Source of the DNA: Antedon mediterranea
Taxonomy: Eukaryota; Echinodermata; Crinoidea; Comatulida; Antedonidae
Assembly: GCF_964355755.1 (NCBI RefSeq)
Contig: NC_092671.1
Location: 9,931,001 to 9,995,000 of the forward strand
DNA length: 64,000 bases
Reading direction: 5' to 3'
In this document: piece by piece, positions 14,401 to 27,296 of the stretch
Numbering within the stretch: the first letter of the stretch is position 1
Layout of the letters: every line of letters begins with the position of its first letter
Made by a program: the position numbers and the translations under genes
Notes under the pieces: generated by a model
Seen by the model: the letters and a program-made list of their open reading frames with translations, nothing else
What the model was told of the DNA's origin: nothing
The model's database searches: none

Positions 14401-17400
14401 TCAATTTCAGTAGGTATTTCACTTGCAGATGTTCAAAGTGTTAACAATTATCATGTAAACTCAATTTTTATTCATCTGGAAATGTGCTGATGTTATTATG
14501 TTTCGAATGATTGATCATGTTATTATCATGTTGTTAGAAACAGATTAGTACATGATGATCATGTTTCTTGATGTCTTTATAGACATAGATCTTTCAACTC
14601 AGACTAAATAGACTATGTAAAATAACACTTCCAAATTCAAATAATCAATCACAAACGCTTGATCAAAAATGGTGGAAATTGATCAGTATAATACTGTATA
14701 CTACTGTATATAACTTTTATTTTACTTACTCTGGACACACATTCATTCAAGAAGTGTGCCACTGTTTCAAAAGTGTATCTTCCAAATAAATTACTATTAT
14801 TATATACAGTAATACTACTGTAGTACTGTATAGATGTATAGTGATATAAAGTTCAATTGACTTACTAACAATTACGTACTTACACATATCAAGGGGAAAA
14901 GACATCAAACATTAAGATCATAAAATCTCAAGGTTGATTTTTTATAATTGATGACAAATATAACTGTAAAAGACCAACAACAACATTTTACAACCAGCTT
15001 TGACCAGGGCCAAAGCAGTAAACTTGCATTAGGTCTGGCACCAAAAATGACCACTTGCATGGGAACAGCAAAAATATCATGCTGTTTTTTAGTCTGGACA
15101 TTTATTAACCATAATTAATTTGATGGTTAAAATTTATCCACAGGGTTTTTGGACAGTTAATGACCATTTAATTTAATAAAAAGAATACACCTTCTCATAA
15201 AAGATTGTACCAAAAGGTGATAGTGATTTCAGCCATTATTGACCATAATAGTCAAAGCAAGACTTCTGACATTTATTGACCTATAATTTCTTCATGATTG
15301 ACCATTAAGATGGAAGTGGTCAGGTTTTAGCCAATAGAAGGAAGTGCTAATGATGGTGTTTTCTGATTGGTTGGTGGTGGGAAGTGGTCAGTTATTGGTT
15401 ATAAGTTGATTATAACAGTTTTAGTTGTCTCTCATGGTTGCTATAATGGTTGCTTAATAAACTAATTGTTTTAATCTGAAGTAGTGGTAGCTTATTTAGT
15501 AAAAGGTGGATTTTAAGAATTTAAAAAGTCAGATATTTAAATTGTTTATTCAATCAACCAAAAACAACAGCTACAAATTGTGAAATTTAAATTATTGAAT
15601 TGTTTCCATTAAATGAACTTATTTCCTGAATTTTGAGCTAATTTTCAGTAATTTTTATCCATTTGTGTGTTAGCTTCCTTGTATAAGTCATATCCCTTAA
15701 TATATTTAATCATATACAGTAAATGAACTGAATTACCTATTGTTGCATTTTAAGTACTGGAAATTAATTTAATTTGAAAACGTATTTTACCACAAAAGGG
15801 TAGGAATCAATCTCATAGAAGGTTATTGACTACCGTAGGAATGCTAAGTGGTTGAGGCCTAGGTAATATAACAATTTTATTTCTTTATTTTGCTTAGTAA
15901 TGACCAATCAAATCTCCTTCAATCTACCAAATTGACCTCTGCGGAACAGTTGCACTGACCTCCGTTAGAGTTTTATAACTTTGTTGCCATGATGTGGTAT
16001 TTCTACAAAACTAGTAAAATTGAATCAAGTACACAAAAGTGTGTTTGGTTATCTACTTAAAAGGATCATAATTTGTCTCAGAGTCCACTCGTAAATTATA
16101 AACAGCGCTCTAGAAACACAAGTTGACAAACAATGATGTCGGCGTGTTTATTGTGGTTTTTTATAAGCACTATGTATGACCTAACGGGTTTCATATGCTC
16201 TAATGTAATAAAAGATATCAACAATGTGTATTGTTGCAGAGCTTTAAGTTAATTATTTTATATTTTATCATTAATAATTATATTATGTTATTGAAGGGAA
16301 TATAGGTCATGATACCAGCAAGGTATCAAAAATAGCTAACAATCTTTATTCCTTTATCCTATATGGTGTATTAAAGTTTAATTAGCGTCCTACATTAGAA
16401 AATCTTTCTAATGAGCGTAAGCAAGGACAATGAAACACAACTTTTAATATTATTAAATAACTAGCGACATAAATTGCTCTTTGTACACAGTGTGTTTTTG
16501 CCAACAAAACTTCAGTTTTATAGAGGTCCATTGTTAGCTATTCCCTCCCTAACACAATGTGATAATGTATCATATACTGTAATTACAAAATAAATCTTCA
16601 ACAACAGGTATTAAAGATAATAATTGTGTTGTTTAATTAATTATCTATATAAATTATATTTATTGATTCAATCCTGTTATGGGCGACTTTGGTCGCTGTT
16701 GGATGAAGATGAAATAAAATAAAAAAAAAAAATAAAAAATTAATTTGTCTTATTAAAAAAAAAATATTATCTTTGTTCGTTTTTTTTTCAACAAAAGTGA
16801 ACAAATTTATTCAAACTGAAAAACTACATATTCAAAGTCTGAATTTATCAATCTTTGTTTTTAAAGTTTTCTATTTTACATCTTTAATCTATCGCTATTA
16901 TATATTAATAATAGTATAAAGATTAAGATATGCAAACAAGTTTATGGATGTATTTTCGTCTATGGGTAAGTAAAGTAAATAGTATAATTGTATAGGGCAA
17001 AGTCTTCAGTATGCCAAAACAACCATTAGGCACATTTCGGTTTGTTGAACAGTATCAACGTGCAAAGTAAACTTATTTTACTTTATCAAATTGCATTGTA
17101 TCGATTACAACCTTAGGTAACACATTGATTTGTACATGGTACAAAAGGACAAGCACCTAGATTAACAAACCAGGTTAAATATAACATCAATAATTTAGCA
17201 CCAATTATTACATGGTTTTATACTTAACTTACAATTTAAGGTGAAACTTACACAAAACACTACACAATAAAATTATATACAAATTTGTTTTTAATATAAT
17301 CATTTCTATACTATTCAATACTAAAATAATGCTATAGTGTTTATTTCCTAGTAATATAGGCCTACTGTACATAATGTTTCTTTTTTTGCGTGTTCCAATG

Positions 17401-20400
17401 AGCAATATAGTTATTATGTTAACAATTTCTGTTAATATTTTATTTCATGTTACAAATATCAAATACTGAGATCAGAACAAAATTTAGTAAAAGCATTTAT
17501 TGATGAAATAATGTTTTCTTTTCAAAATTTATTATCCAGTTTAGCTCCGATTCTATTCTATTTTTAAATGATTCTGATTATGATGGCGTCGTCGAGGGAT
17601 TGCTGGTGGATCTAGGGCAAGGTTTATGTGGCATATGTATTCTTCACTATATCCCTCATGTCTCAATCGACATTGTAAATCCTTTACTAGGAGTTAATGT
17701 ATGAGAACTGTGTATGAATACAAAGCTTAACAGGACTCAACCAAGTTCAATGAACATTTTATTTTCACTTATCATAATATTCATTTAGTTTACAATATAG
17801 TTTAAATATATTATTTTCTAAATTAGAAATTAACAATTAGCAACACTATGTCACCATGAAATGGCAACATGGCATAAACAAAATTGCAATAAATTAATGT
17901 TTGGAATGGAATAATACCAGGGTTGTAGTTTATACAATAACATAATGAAAAATAGAACCTATCACTGTGTGAATTATTTTAAAAGGTGCTCAGAGATAAA
18001 GATCAGTATTTTTGTACTTGACTGATTTAGAAACAATTGTCAAGTTTACTGTAGATTGTAGGTATTATACTAGCGATAGCAGCACATAGGTCATTTACTC
18101 GGCTTACTTTGATGTTGCGAAACATGCCCGAGGCAAAACCTATCGTGCATGCCGGTCATAAAAAATGCATATTTTAAAAAGTACAAGCAGAAAAGATTAT
18201 ATTGTAGGTTAACTATGTATGTATCAATAATAAAGAAGTACTCATTCTATACAACACTGGCTAATACCTTATAATCTTTATATCTACTTTACATTTACTA
18301 TATTAATTGTGTTCTTTCATATTTACAATCAATTGTCATATTTGTACTCTAGTTATTTCTTTGTCAATTCTAAATCTTTTATTTCGAAAATTTACAGTAA
18401 TGCATTTCAAATTTTAATTGAATACATTAAGTTACTGCATTTGTTAGTTTATTTCTTTCTGTCAATTAGCCTATATATTTCAAACTAAAAAAAAAGGCCA
18501 AGACATAAACCCTAGATTTAACTTATCAATCTGAACAAATATCACAAAAAAACTATTTAAAGTACAAAATAAAATAACCTTTATAAATCTATAGTATGCA
18601 TCATAAATTCAACATTTGACTTAAACTGGGTCAACAATTGTAAGATTTGTGTCGAACTTGAATTGAAGCAGAATTTAGAACAAATTAGAAATTGATTACA
18701 CATCAAATTGCATTATATTAATAAATAGTATTAGTGTATGGGGTCTTTCAATTTAACAATGACAACAAGGGGAGAAAGACATCTGCAGGTGTTACTCTAT
18801 ACAATTTCCCCTTCCTACTGTTTAGTACAAAATTGACAGTGGAAAAGAGGTTTATAAATATTTTACCTAAAATGTGCATATATCTACACAAACATGTACT
18901 GTAGGAGTTAAATATTAAGAAAATCCTATATTACGCCAGTTTCTATAAAAAATGAGATGCTGATGGCGCATTGACACAACAATGCATAGATGAAATCATT
19001 ATTTACTACTACATAATACTGTATGTAGGTTAGAGTTGATGCCAAAAAGAGAAAAAAATAGTGGGCAGGGCAGGAAAGGGGTTTACAGAGGGTTTGATAG
19101 TATCAGCAGAGGGGTGCATCCCCTCTTTCAGTCTATGCACTTTAATTTAAGTGTGGGTTTAGAATGGGTGCAGAAATGTAGACTGGATACAACAACTTCA
19201 TCCAGTCAACCCTGTCTACAGTTGTATATAACTGTACATACAGTAACCTTATTTTAAATATTATTAGTGAATGCCCTTTTCCTTCATTATAGGAAAAATT
19301 TCATCTATGGCTTTAAGGTTTGATCTTAGTCAACCTGTGGTAGATACAACGAAATTAAATTAACATAGTTTCAGCATTAATGTTATAGGTCACACAGTCC
19401 AAGGGATGGTTATGTTGTTTTTTGATCATTAAAATACAGTTATTGAATAATGTCAATACAAAATGACACAAAACAAATACAGTATCTAAAAAGCAATATA
19501 AAATTACACTATGAAAGTAACTATTTAAGGAGAAAGTATTCTGGAATCTTTGTGACATCACAAAATGTTATTACAATGTTAAGAATAATAGAACGCGTCC
19601 ATATGAGCGTGTGAAAAACAGGTGGGTTCTGTGTTCATTGTGTAAAATGTTCTTCTCTCGCCTATAACTCACAAATAAATGATTTTAGCAGATTTTCCAT
19701 TATCTCATTGAAGATTCATTTTGCATCACATTATATCTATAAAACATTATTTCATTGGCAGATCCAGGATTTTGAAATAGTGGGGGACCAATGCTTAAGA
19801 ATTTATTTGAATTAAGTGTTGAGCTTAAACAATTAATGTTTTATCTTTTACTATGTAATTTTTTTCAAAATGTAGGGGGAGAGGCCAGCTAGGCTTCGGC
19901 ACCCCCTCCCCCTGATCAGCTCATGCATTTAAAAATGTTTTAAATACTTATGGTAAGTATTTGATAATGAATATTACTCTGTATGTTCATAATGGTTTCT
20001 TTTTGCACCCATAAGTAATCAGTTCCTTTTCCTATTTTTTTTACAGTAATATCGCCAGTGACCATACCTGTACCAGTCGATCATACAACACATTTTTATT
20101 ACATTAACCAAAAACAAAGTGCCAACATAGTACCATTATATTGCGCAATACTTGGATGTGTGGTGCTAGGACTTGTGGCTTATGTTCTTTATAAGAAGTG
20201 GTCATTTTATAAAATTAAAGTGCAACAACAAAAACCTCACAGGTAAAGTAGATAATATTTATACTATTTTATTCTATATAATAATTATCTTATTTCATAT
20301 AATATTTCAAAATTTTTTAACCATTTTTATAATGATTTTTGCCTTTTTACTTTAACTTTAATAACAGTATAGTAAGGTATTTCTTTTTATTTTTAATATT

Positions 20401-23400
20401 TAATAAAACTATAGATTTCTGATTAGCCTAGTGTAAAATTTAATAATTACATTTCTGATCATAGATTTTAAATAAATTTTACAATTTGTTAAATTTAAAT
20501 TAGTAATTAACTTTTGCTCATTCAATATTCATTTCTTAATTAATTCCATCAAATCATTGGGGATTTAAATAAAATTTAATTAATTATATTAATTACCAAT
20601 TTAATTTACCATTCAATTATAAGTATTGCTGTTATTTACCAATCCTTCAATAAAATGATTGTTCATTTGATAAAAAATGATGATTTTTAAAATGAATGAA
20701 AATTATCCACACAATCTGGATTTTTTGCTATGGTAACTAGTGTTCTACTTTGTACAGGTAGATTAGTTGCCATGGTTATTCTTCTGCAAACTCTCAATTC
20801 CTTGCGGATTTTTTTCAATTCTGTGCTATATATAATGTGGCTTATGATATGTTTGATGTTCCTTAAAATAATGTTTAATTTACAATAATGTCCTCCTTTA
20901 TTATTAAAAGTTTGTTGAAAAATTGTTCTCCATGCTTAAAAAATGGACCTACAGGTGTAATAGTTTTTGTGTTAAGATTCATTGTTGCTGCCTTACAACA
21001 ATCTGCTTAAATGTTATTAAGGATATCAACAATTTTATATGATGCTGTAAAACAGAATTTAATAAAAATTGCCTTAACCGAACAAAAGCAATAAAAGTCA
21101 TTTTATTTATAAGAGGGATATGTTTTTCTTCACATTATTAGTTTCAAGTTGATTTTTTTTGTACATTATTTGCAAAGGACAGGTTCCTACAGTGTTTCTT
21201 AGGACAGTATTTGATTTATATATCTCAGCCTGTAGTTTATTACTAGTCCATTTACTGCTGCCAAGTTCAACACCATTAATATGATTATCATACTCGGCAT
21301 CTTGTTGGTCTTTCTCCGCTTCTTTTTGGTCTATCGCAAATAGCTAAGAAATTGTTACATTGTGTGGCTGGTATGGAGGGCCGCTGGGCCTTAACTCAAA
21401 ACCAGTTGGATAGCATTACAGAAAACATGTATAAGAGGTCAATTTAATCAATCGCTAATGCCATAAAATAATTCACTCTACTTTATCCCCACACACAAAG
21501 TTTTTTTAAAAATAATGTTTGTAACGTAAATTTATTATAAACGTATGTTTTTACAGGTTAGAATTAAATTTAATCTGTTTAATGCTCCAACAATTATTTT
21601 TATAAATACATTTTATAATTTTTCAATAATTATTTCAAATGTGTACATTTTTTTCTTCTCCTAAAAAAGTATATCATTGTATTTTTGCAGATTAAATAAT
21701 GGTGAAGGTTTAACAAAAGAACAACTTAGTCTGCATTCTTCTAAGCTATCTGCTCCATATTCTAGTAGTCTACAAAGTCAAAAGTTAATGGATAGTATGC
21801 CGAGTATCCATGCTCCACTCATGGCAAGTAAGTATACACTAAATCATCATTATCACTCACTCATATTCCTTTCTTTACTTCCACAACAGTTACCCACACC
21901 ACCTCAACCCCAAATCCTACCACTAGTACCACTGTATCTGTTGAATGTACTAATTGTTACAATTATTTGTTGTATAGTATTAGTAGTATTAAGTACTGCA
22001 AAAATCATGATTAATTTTAAAAAGCAGGCAATAGAAAATAAATATAACAAATATGTAAGTTATACTATAATATTAATTCAACAAAATTTAAAGTTTAACT
22101 ACATGTATAGCTAAAATAAAAATTTTAAATATTCGTATTGGTAAAGTTTAGAAAATGTATTTAGTAAATTGGATAAGCCTTTCTACATTGGTGTTCGACT
22201 TAAATATTCTGTTAAATTACATTTTATAGTAGTACAGTACTATTTATTAGGTCAATTTGGGTTACCTGTAATATAAAGCTTCATTTGTACTCAAAACTAC
22301 TGTATGCCTTAGGTCAGTTGTTAATAAATAGCATTGATATTTTGGTTAACAACAAAGTTATTCTAACAGTTTGTGACTTACAAATCAGCGAGTTGATCTG
22401 AAATAATTTCAGATGCTTTTAGTCACATATGACCGACAAGGACATTCAGTTGAACTAAACGATTATTTTGCTTACGATGTAATTACTAATTGGTTTGTTT
22501 GTGCTATTTTTATGCTTGCTTTCATGACAGTGTATCCATAGATATACTTTCTCATTCTTCATGATCTAAACAATTTAATGGCTTGATTATTTATTGTTAC
22601 TTTGTCCTAATTAAAGTTTGAGGGCTTTAGGCACAACCTTGTTGCATCAGTAATAATAAGCTATTGCAAATTTTATACTGTACTTCATTTTAATTTTGTT
22701 TTTCTTATTATTATACAACGGTTGCCACATCAACTAATTATGTTTGTCCTTCCAGTCATAATATCCTTGTTGTTGGGATTTATATTATTATTCATATTAA
22801 TTGCATGCAATATCCAAAGATGAATACAGGTTATAGGCAATTTGGCACCTCTTTTAACTTACAAAATATTTACATACCGGTATTAAAATTATCCATTATG
22901 TCTTATGCCGATAAAATATAAATGAAATATGTTTTAATACTATTTTATGATGGTTTCTATAGCAACATTTCAGTATAGAGTACATTGGCTTCATAAAAAC
23001 GTAGATATTAAAATCTAAATTTGCTCGTGAAGTAAACATGTTATTGTAAAACCATGTCCTGTAGTCTTAGTGTGATATTTGTCGGCATATAAATTGCTTT
23101 TTAAATCATGCTTTGAATTAGTAATTACCATAGTCATTAACACTAATCGTAAGAAATAAAGATTATTATTGCATTTAATATAAAAACGTACATATGGTTG
23201 TCTTTTTCAATAACAATCATTTATCTCACATTGGAAATGAAATAAGATCAATAATTTTAATTATATGTCTGCTTAAAATGTATAGGGGGGGGGGGGGGGT
23301 TACAGAAATGTGTATATAATTATAGCCAATGTTCAATTGACCCAAACCAATTAAACCTGTGAAGTACCATCGTTATCTTAAGTACACACAAACAGTGTGA

Positions 23401-23932
23401 GAAAAGTTAACCTACAACTGTCCTTAAATTGTACTTGTATTTTTAATAATGATTATTAATAATTATTATTTTATTTAATTCCATATAACCAATTGAATTA
23501 TTGTTAATTAAATTAGAACAGCAACACTGATGTGGAATTTAGAAAACACAAAATATATCAAGCTTTAATTAAAAGTACTAATTGGTAAATGATGTTTAAA
23601 TTTTTTCTTTTTTTTCCCCAGTGCCCGTAGGGATGTTATATGTTGATCTGCCTAGCGAAAAGAAAAAAGAAGTAGAGAAATTGCTAGGAACGACGCGTCT
23701 TGATCGTCGTGATTGGCGTGGACTTGCTTTTGAGCTTGGTTTTACTGAAGAAGATACAGTCAGTTTGATTAAAAACTCTAATAAACATTTACCTGCTGAA
23801 AAAATGCTTATGATTTGGAGTCGACGTGAGGATGCAACTTTAGGACTATTGGTGGCAGCATTACATCGAATTGGACGAACCGATGTATTAAATGTAATTC
23901 CAGTTTATGTTAGCTTATCACAAATCACATAA
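2434..23932 (+). CDS. NGFR: p75 neurotrophin receptor-like TNF receptor superfamily member 16
   Basis: Five exons join in phase: 2434-2496, 6060-6555, 20047-20242, 21691-21827 and 23622-23932. Together they give 1203 nt, a 400-aa protein (human p75NTR is 427 aa). It is a type I membrane receptor for neurotrophin-like ligands. Layout: signal peptide about 1-24, four cysteine-rich repeats (Cys28-Cys185, exactly six Cys each), a short stalk, a transmembrane helix about 214-235, a juxtamembrane linker 239-297 and a death domain about 303-390. Four NxS/T sites lie in the ectodomain. The death domain keeps the p75 pattern (LPSEKKKEVEKLL, then W-x-x-LA-x-ELG), and the transmembrane Cys219 used for receptor disulfide coupling is present. 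Exon 1 is the least certain part. The second intron is about 13.5 kb. Orthology to NGFR rather than another TNFR rests on the repeat pattern, membrane segment and death domain together. Confidence 0.92.
3328..3550 (+). repeat. Minisatellite, AAGTCGCCCC units (left arm)
   Basis: About 14 tandem units of 15-16 nt. The core AAGTCGCCCC is nearly invariant and the unit ends vary (ATCGCA, ATACA, AAAACA, AACGCA). Open frames through the array on both strands are by-products of the repeat. Confidence 0.92.
4306..4508 (-). repeat. Minisatellite, same unit in inverted orientation (right arm)
   Basis: About 13 tandem units of the reverse complement of the left array, with cores reading GGGGCGACTTTG. 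The distal units match the left array unit by unit. Confidence 0.92.
6060..6555 (+). CDS. NGFR: NGFR-like exon 2: four cysteine-rich TNFR repeats
   Basis: One 496-nt exon bounded by AG (6058-6059) and GTAAGT (6556). It encodes all four ligand-binding repeats. Counting from the predicted start, the cysteines fall as 28/39/40/43/53/61, 64/80/83/86/96/104, 106/119/122/125/135/143 and 146/161/164/167/177/185. This is the p75NTR spacing, including the CC pair in repeat 1. Acidic residues are scattered through repeats 2-4, where vertebrate p75 binds basic neurotrophin loops. The open frame runs a little beyond both splice sites; those extensions are intronic. Confidence 0.93.
7310..7760. repeat. 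Three tandem copies of a 165-173-bp repeat
   Basis: The block GTCCTCTTTTAGTAA, followed by ATTCTTCAA-ACCT and an AGCAG-AGGCCT word, recurs starting near 7367, 7532 and 7705. Flanking words (TTCAAAATACAGT, ACTAATAT) recur in the same order. The copies have diverged by substitutions and small indels. Confidence 0.8.
8503..8625. repeat. 53-bp tandem duplication with partial third copy
   Basis: The unit starting AAAGGTGTAGAGTACACAAT begins at 8503 and again at 8556, differing at a single C/T in the visible copies. A truncated third start (AAAGGTGTCCCC) lies at 8609. The near identity implies a recent duplication. Confidence 0.9.
9895..10160 (-). pseudogene. Possible minus-strand exon pair or exon relic
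   Basis: Two stretches look spliced on the minus strand: 10160-10115 (after TTTTTTCAG, before GTATCT) and 10020-9895 (after TTTTCTAAACAG). Joined, they can read AFTTIQPSSQHQFFE then VPYYINRPVDFG and on to a stop. A second frame is also open across both, so the reading is ambiguous. A further candidate upstream (10610-10511) has an in-frame stop in its best frame. I recognise no family. It may be a decayed gene fragment inside the intron or chance. Confidence 0.25.
11567..11698 (+). other. Possible extra NGFR-like stalk exon (speculative)
   Basis: A GC-richer patch in a very AT-rich intron. It follows an acceptor-like ATTTTATCTAG at 11566, has length 132 nt, and starts and ends in phase 1, exactly as needed to sit between exons 2 and 3. 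It would add a Ser/Arg-rich stalk (SLHLPRSPVLSQTTVMSQRR). The donor (GTAGTT) is poor. It may be an alternative exon or a chance open frame. Confidence 0.2.
20047..20242 (+). CDS. NGFR: NGFR-like exon 3: stalk and transmembrane segment
   Basis: Starts after TTTTTTTACAG (AG at 20045-20046) in phase 1 and ends at GTAAAG (20243). It encodes a short S/T/P-containing stalk, the membrane helix NIVPLYCAILGCVVLGLVAY and a basic stop-transfer stretch (YKKW, later KIKVQQQK). Cys219 (20142-20144) is in the position of the human p75NTR transmembrane cysteine. Its phases match exon 2 and exon 4 exactly, so a direct 6555-to-20047 splice keeps the frame. Confidence 0.88.
20243..23621 (+). other. NGFR-like introns 3 and 4
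   Basis: Apart from exon 4 (21691-21827), this is AT-rich intronic sequence. A run of 16 or so G residues lies near 23285-23300. I see no other exon, RNA gene or element with defined ends. Confidence 0.6.
21691..21827 (+). CDS. NGFR: NGFR-like exon 4: juxtamembrane linker
   Basis: A 137-nt exon between TTTTTGCAG and GTAAGT that keeps the frame to the death-domain exon. It encodes about 46 residues rich in Ser, Leu and Lys (LSLHSSKLSAPYSSSLQSQK), equivalent to the flexible linker between membrane and death domain in p75NTR. The open frame continues past the donor to 22114, but that part is AT-rich intron. Confidence 0.8.
23622..23932 (+). CDS. NGFR: NGFR-like exon 5: death domain and stop
   Basis: Starts after TTTTTTTCCCCAG and ends with TAA at 23930-23932. 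The encoded death domain begins LYVDLPSEKKKEVEKLL and keeps the helix pattern WRGLAFELGF, EEDTVSLIKN, AEKMLMIWSRRE, ATLGLLVAALHRIGR. It resembles the human p75NTR death domain across its length. The C-terminus (SLSQIT) does not end in the SPV-type PDZ ligand of vertebrate p75. AT-rich 3' UTR follows. Confidence 0.93.
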
Positions 23933-26900
23933 TGTTAATATAAATATTCTTAAGTTAACTGTATATAAACGTTGTACAGTGTAAGATATGTAGATATCAG
24001 TTGGTTTTTACTTTTATATATATTTTATTTAAGAAGAGAGAGGAAAGCAGAGAATCATTACATTTATTTTCAAAACTATAAACATTACACCCAAAGAATA
24101 GAATAATAAAAACTACACTAAATTTGGCTATATGACCATGTATTCTGACTACTTCCCCATCTAACAACATATTACAGCATATAATGTAATATTATTACAA
24201 TATTTATTTAGGTGCTGATAATATTTTTATTTGCTGTATAGTGTAAATGCTGCTGTACTTCTGAATGTCATTCCAGTTAAACATTGGCCTACACAGTACA
24301 CTGCAGTAGAGCACTTAAATTTACCTTTAAAAAAATCAGTCAAGCTATGTCTTGTATATTTGAAACTTGCAAAATGCCAGATAAAAACATAATAATACAG
24401 CATTGTCCTTTTTTCCCCTTCTCCTTTATTCTTTTAAGTCGATCGTATATGTATTCAGTAGACTCTAGAGGGAGCTACTTGTAAACTGTGTACTCACAAA
24501 TGGCCAATCTAATCTGACCTACACAGTATACAGTATACTCTATAGTTACTGTAGTGTACTGTACGCACAATGCAAATTTTCTTTGAAATGTTTAGGTTTA
24601 AAATACACACAAGTTTCTTTCTGCATTATTTTTTAATGTATTTGTTTATAGAAAAGTTGTTTTTAAATTCAAATTTAATGACGTTTACTCACACCAGATA
24701 ACTATTAGTTAGTCAATAAATATAGATTTTCAAACTATTATATTTTATTTCTACCTACTTTTCATCTGCATCTGTAAAGCTATGGTGCTCTGTAATGTAT
24801 TTTATTATTTTATAAAGAAAAACAATTTAACTTTATTTCTAAAATGCCCACAATAGTTTTGAAGGACTTTTCAATAGATAAATTATATATTTTATTTGTA
24901 GATATTTACAATTTCAATGTATAATATCAGGTGGATAAAGGCCCATTTACACTAGGGCAATAACGATCGACGATAAATAGATAAACATAGATTTTTGTTT
25001 TGATAAAACGAAAGAAATTAGAACATTTTTCATTCTAGAACTATAGGATAATCATATATGCTGTATTTAATAAAAATATTATTTTTGAAAAACCAATCAA
25101 ATGATGTCATGATCAATGAAAACAATAAAACCGTTGTATTGTAACGATATTATTGCTCTTACTAATCATGACGTCATTTGATTGGACGTGTGGAAATATT
25201 ATTTTTATCAAAGGCAGCATAGATGATAATCCTCTAGTTCTAGGATGAAAACTTTTTAAAATTCTTTTGTTTTAGGTATGAAAAATGCATATTTATCTTT
25301 TTATCGTCGATCGTTATCGCCCTAGTGTAAATGGGCCTTAAAGATGGCAAGTAAGAATAAATAATATTAACAGAGTAATGTAAATTGCATTAATTAGTAT
25401 GTAAACAATTTTAAAGTAATCTATTAAACTAATTGATCACATGGTTATAAAGATCTACAATCAGTAAATAATATTAATAGTATTAGTAGATTAAATGGTT
25501 CACGACAGAGGTTTGTTCTACTGCAGTAAAAAAAAAAAACACATTTTTAGGCATTATGATTCCTTAAATAACTACAATATTGTATTGATTTAGACGCTTT
25601 TTCAGAACTTTAAATTGTTATGTATATTATTAGAGGATAAGCCACAATGTGGATTACTGCAGTAAGACGACATCCAAGATCACAATTACTAAACAATGCT
25701 GATGTGATAAGTTATTTATATTACTGTATACATTGGTTGAAACTTTTCATATTCTTGCCAGTAATTGTATAAAATCATCCACATTTTATTTGGTTACAAT
25801 AAACAAATTGTTGACTATTTGAATAATATTTCATGTGTACAGTTTTATTTAGTCTTTAATCCATAAGAAGCACATCGATTTCTTTGATGGGAGTTGTCGT
25901 ATAGCATTTCAGCGGTAGGAATCAAATTGTTGTGGGTTCGATAAAGTTGAGCGACGTCTGATCCCGAACCCTTCCCATCGTGCATTGACGATTTGTTTTT
26001 ACTCGCCAACATTCGATCTCCTCAGAGTATATACCAATCGCAGTTGCATCGTAATAGTGTGTTGGATCTCCAATATTGGGCAGTTGCTAGCTATCTAGCT
26101 AGCTCTATGTAGTAGGCCCTACCCTAGTTAGTACTAGGCCTAGTAGTGTAGGTCGTCGATAGGCCCTGCCAGCCATAATAAGTAAGACAAGCCTAGCCTA
26201 GTCCTACCTCTCTCTAGACCTAGCCTAGGCCTAGAGTAAAAATAACCACCGGGGCTAGAAATAACCTAAGACTATGTATACACAAACAATCAAACTCACC
26301 TTTGCCTCTTAATAAACTTTTCAATAAGTTGGAAAAGTTGTCAAATTTTCTTTTTCAATTTACTCTGTCTCTGCTGACCGTACCTGCTGTTGAAAATAAC
26401 ATGATTTCATGGAGTTTTTATAGGCTCATCTCCACAGCCGTTCCGTTGATTTTGTTTTTCATTTAGGTTAGATTGCTACTGATTGGTCCACTGTAAATTA
26501 TGTTTGTCCAGTACTAAATAATTTTTCAAATAGAGGTAATCAAATTCAACTAACCATACATATCTATTTCATTTCTTTTATTAACAAACTTGGAAAAACT
26601 TCTATTTACATGTTCTTTTTGTTTTCTTTACATAAAAAACCAAACATTATTATACACATCGACAACTTGTATTAAAAAATCAATATTAACATGAATCTTC
26701 ATTTTATCATTTAAATCCATCTTTTATATTTTATGCTGATAATTTATAAACATGTAATTCCTCTTACCTCACCAATAATATAAATTCAAAATCATGATAA
26801 TTCGGAACCCATGAAAGATTTTGAAAACTGAGACAAGTCTCAGCTTCAGTTTTTGTATTTTACCTCTAAACTGTATCTGCAATTAGCCATATTTTCTTCT

Positions 26901-27296
26901 TTTAAAAAAAGTTTGTATACTGTGTTGTTTAGCCATGGCATGGCAATTCCAACATATATTCAACAACATTGAAAGATTTTAGAAATAAAAGCAATGATTT
27001 CGTTCATAATGTTATTTTTTGTAAGTTTCTTATAAATTAATGCTAAAAACAAAATGTGTATTTTTATTTGCTTGATAAGCTTTCTCTATGTTACCTGTAT
27101 GGTTAGAAAATAAGATACATAGTCCCTGATAGTTTTTCCGTTATTCTTATCATTCTTTATCATTGATCTTAAACGTAGCCAATGATGAGGCACTGTCCTA
27201 ACTTCCTTCTATTGGAATATATCGATACGCATCAATGGCATTGTCTACATCATATTGAAATGTTCTAATCTCCTTACAATACTTGCACCCTATTGA
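23933..27296. other. Intergenic region between NGFR-like gene and SETD2
   Basis: The two genes converge here, so it holds both 3' ends. Besides the MITE at 24938-25340, a GC-richer stretch near 26090-26240 is rich in CTAG/GGCCTA words. No coding exon is supported. Confidence 0.6.
24938..25340. mobile_element. Long quasi-palindromic MITE
   Basis: The left end AAGGCCCATTTACACTAGGG and the right end CCCTAGTGTAAATGGGCCTT are perfect inverted repeats. The following ATAACGATCGACGATAAA block also pairs. Similarity between arms continues inward, including the paired CCAATCAAATGA words near 25092 and 25180, so the whole 400 bp can fold back with mismatches. It has no coding capacity, so it is a non-autonomous DNA element. 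Confidence 0.85.

Larger units (their letters stand above)
6556..20046 (+). other. NGFR-like intron 2 (about 13.5 kb)
   Basis: Very AT-rich and mostly featureless. It contains the tandem repeats at 7310-7760 and 8503-8625. Two GC-richer islands that could be exons or element fragments lie at 9895-10160 and 11567-11698. A near-palindrome around the ATAGATAT words sits near 6660-6702. Nothing else can be assigned. Confidence 0.6.
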
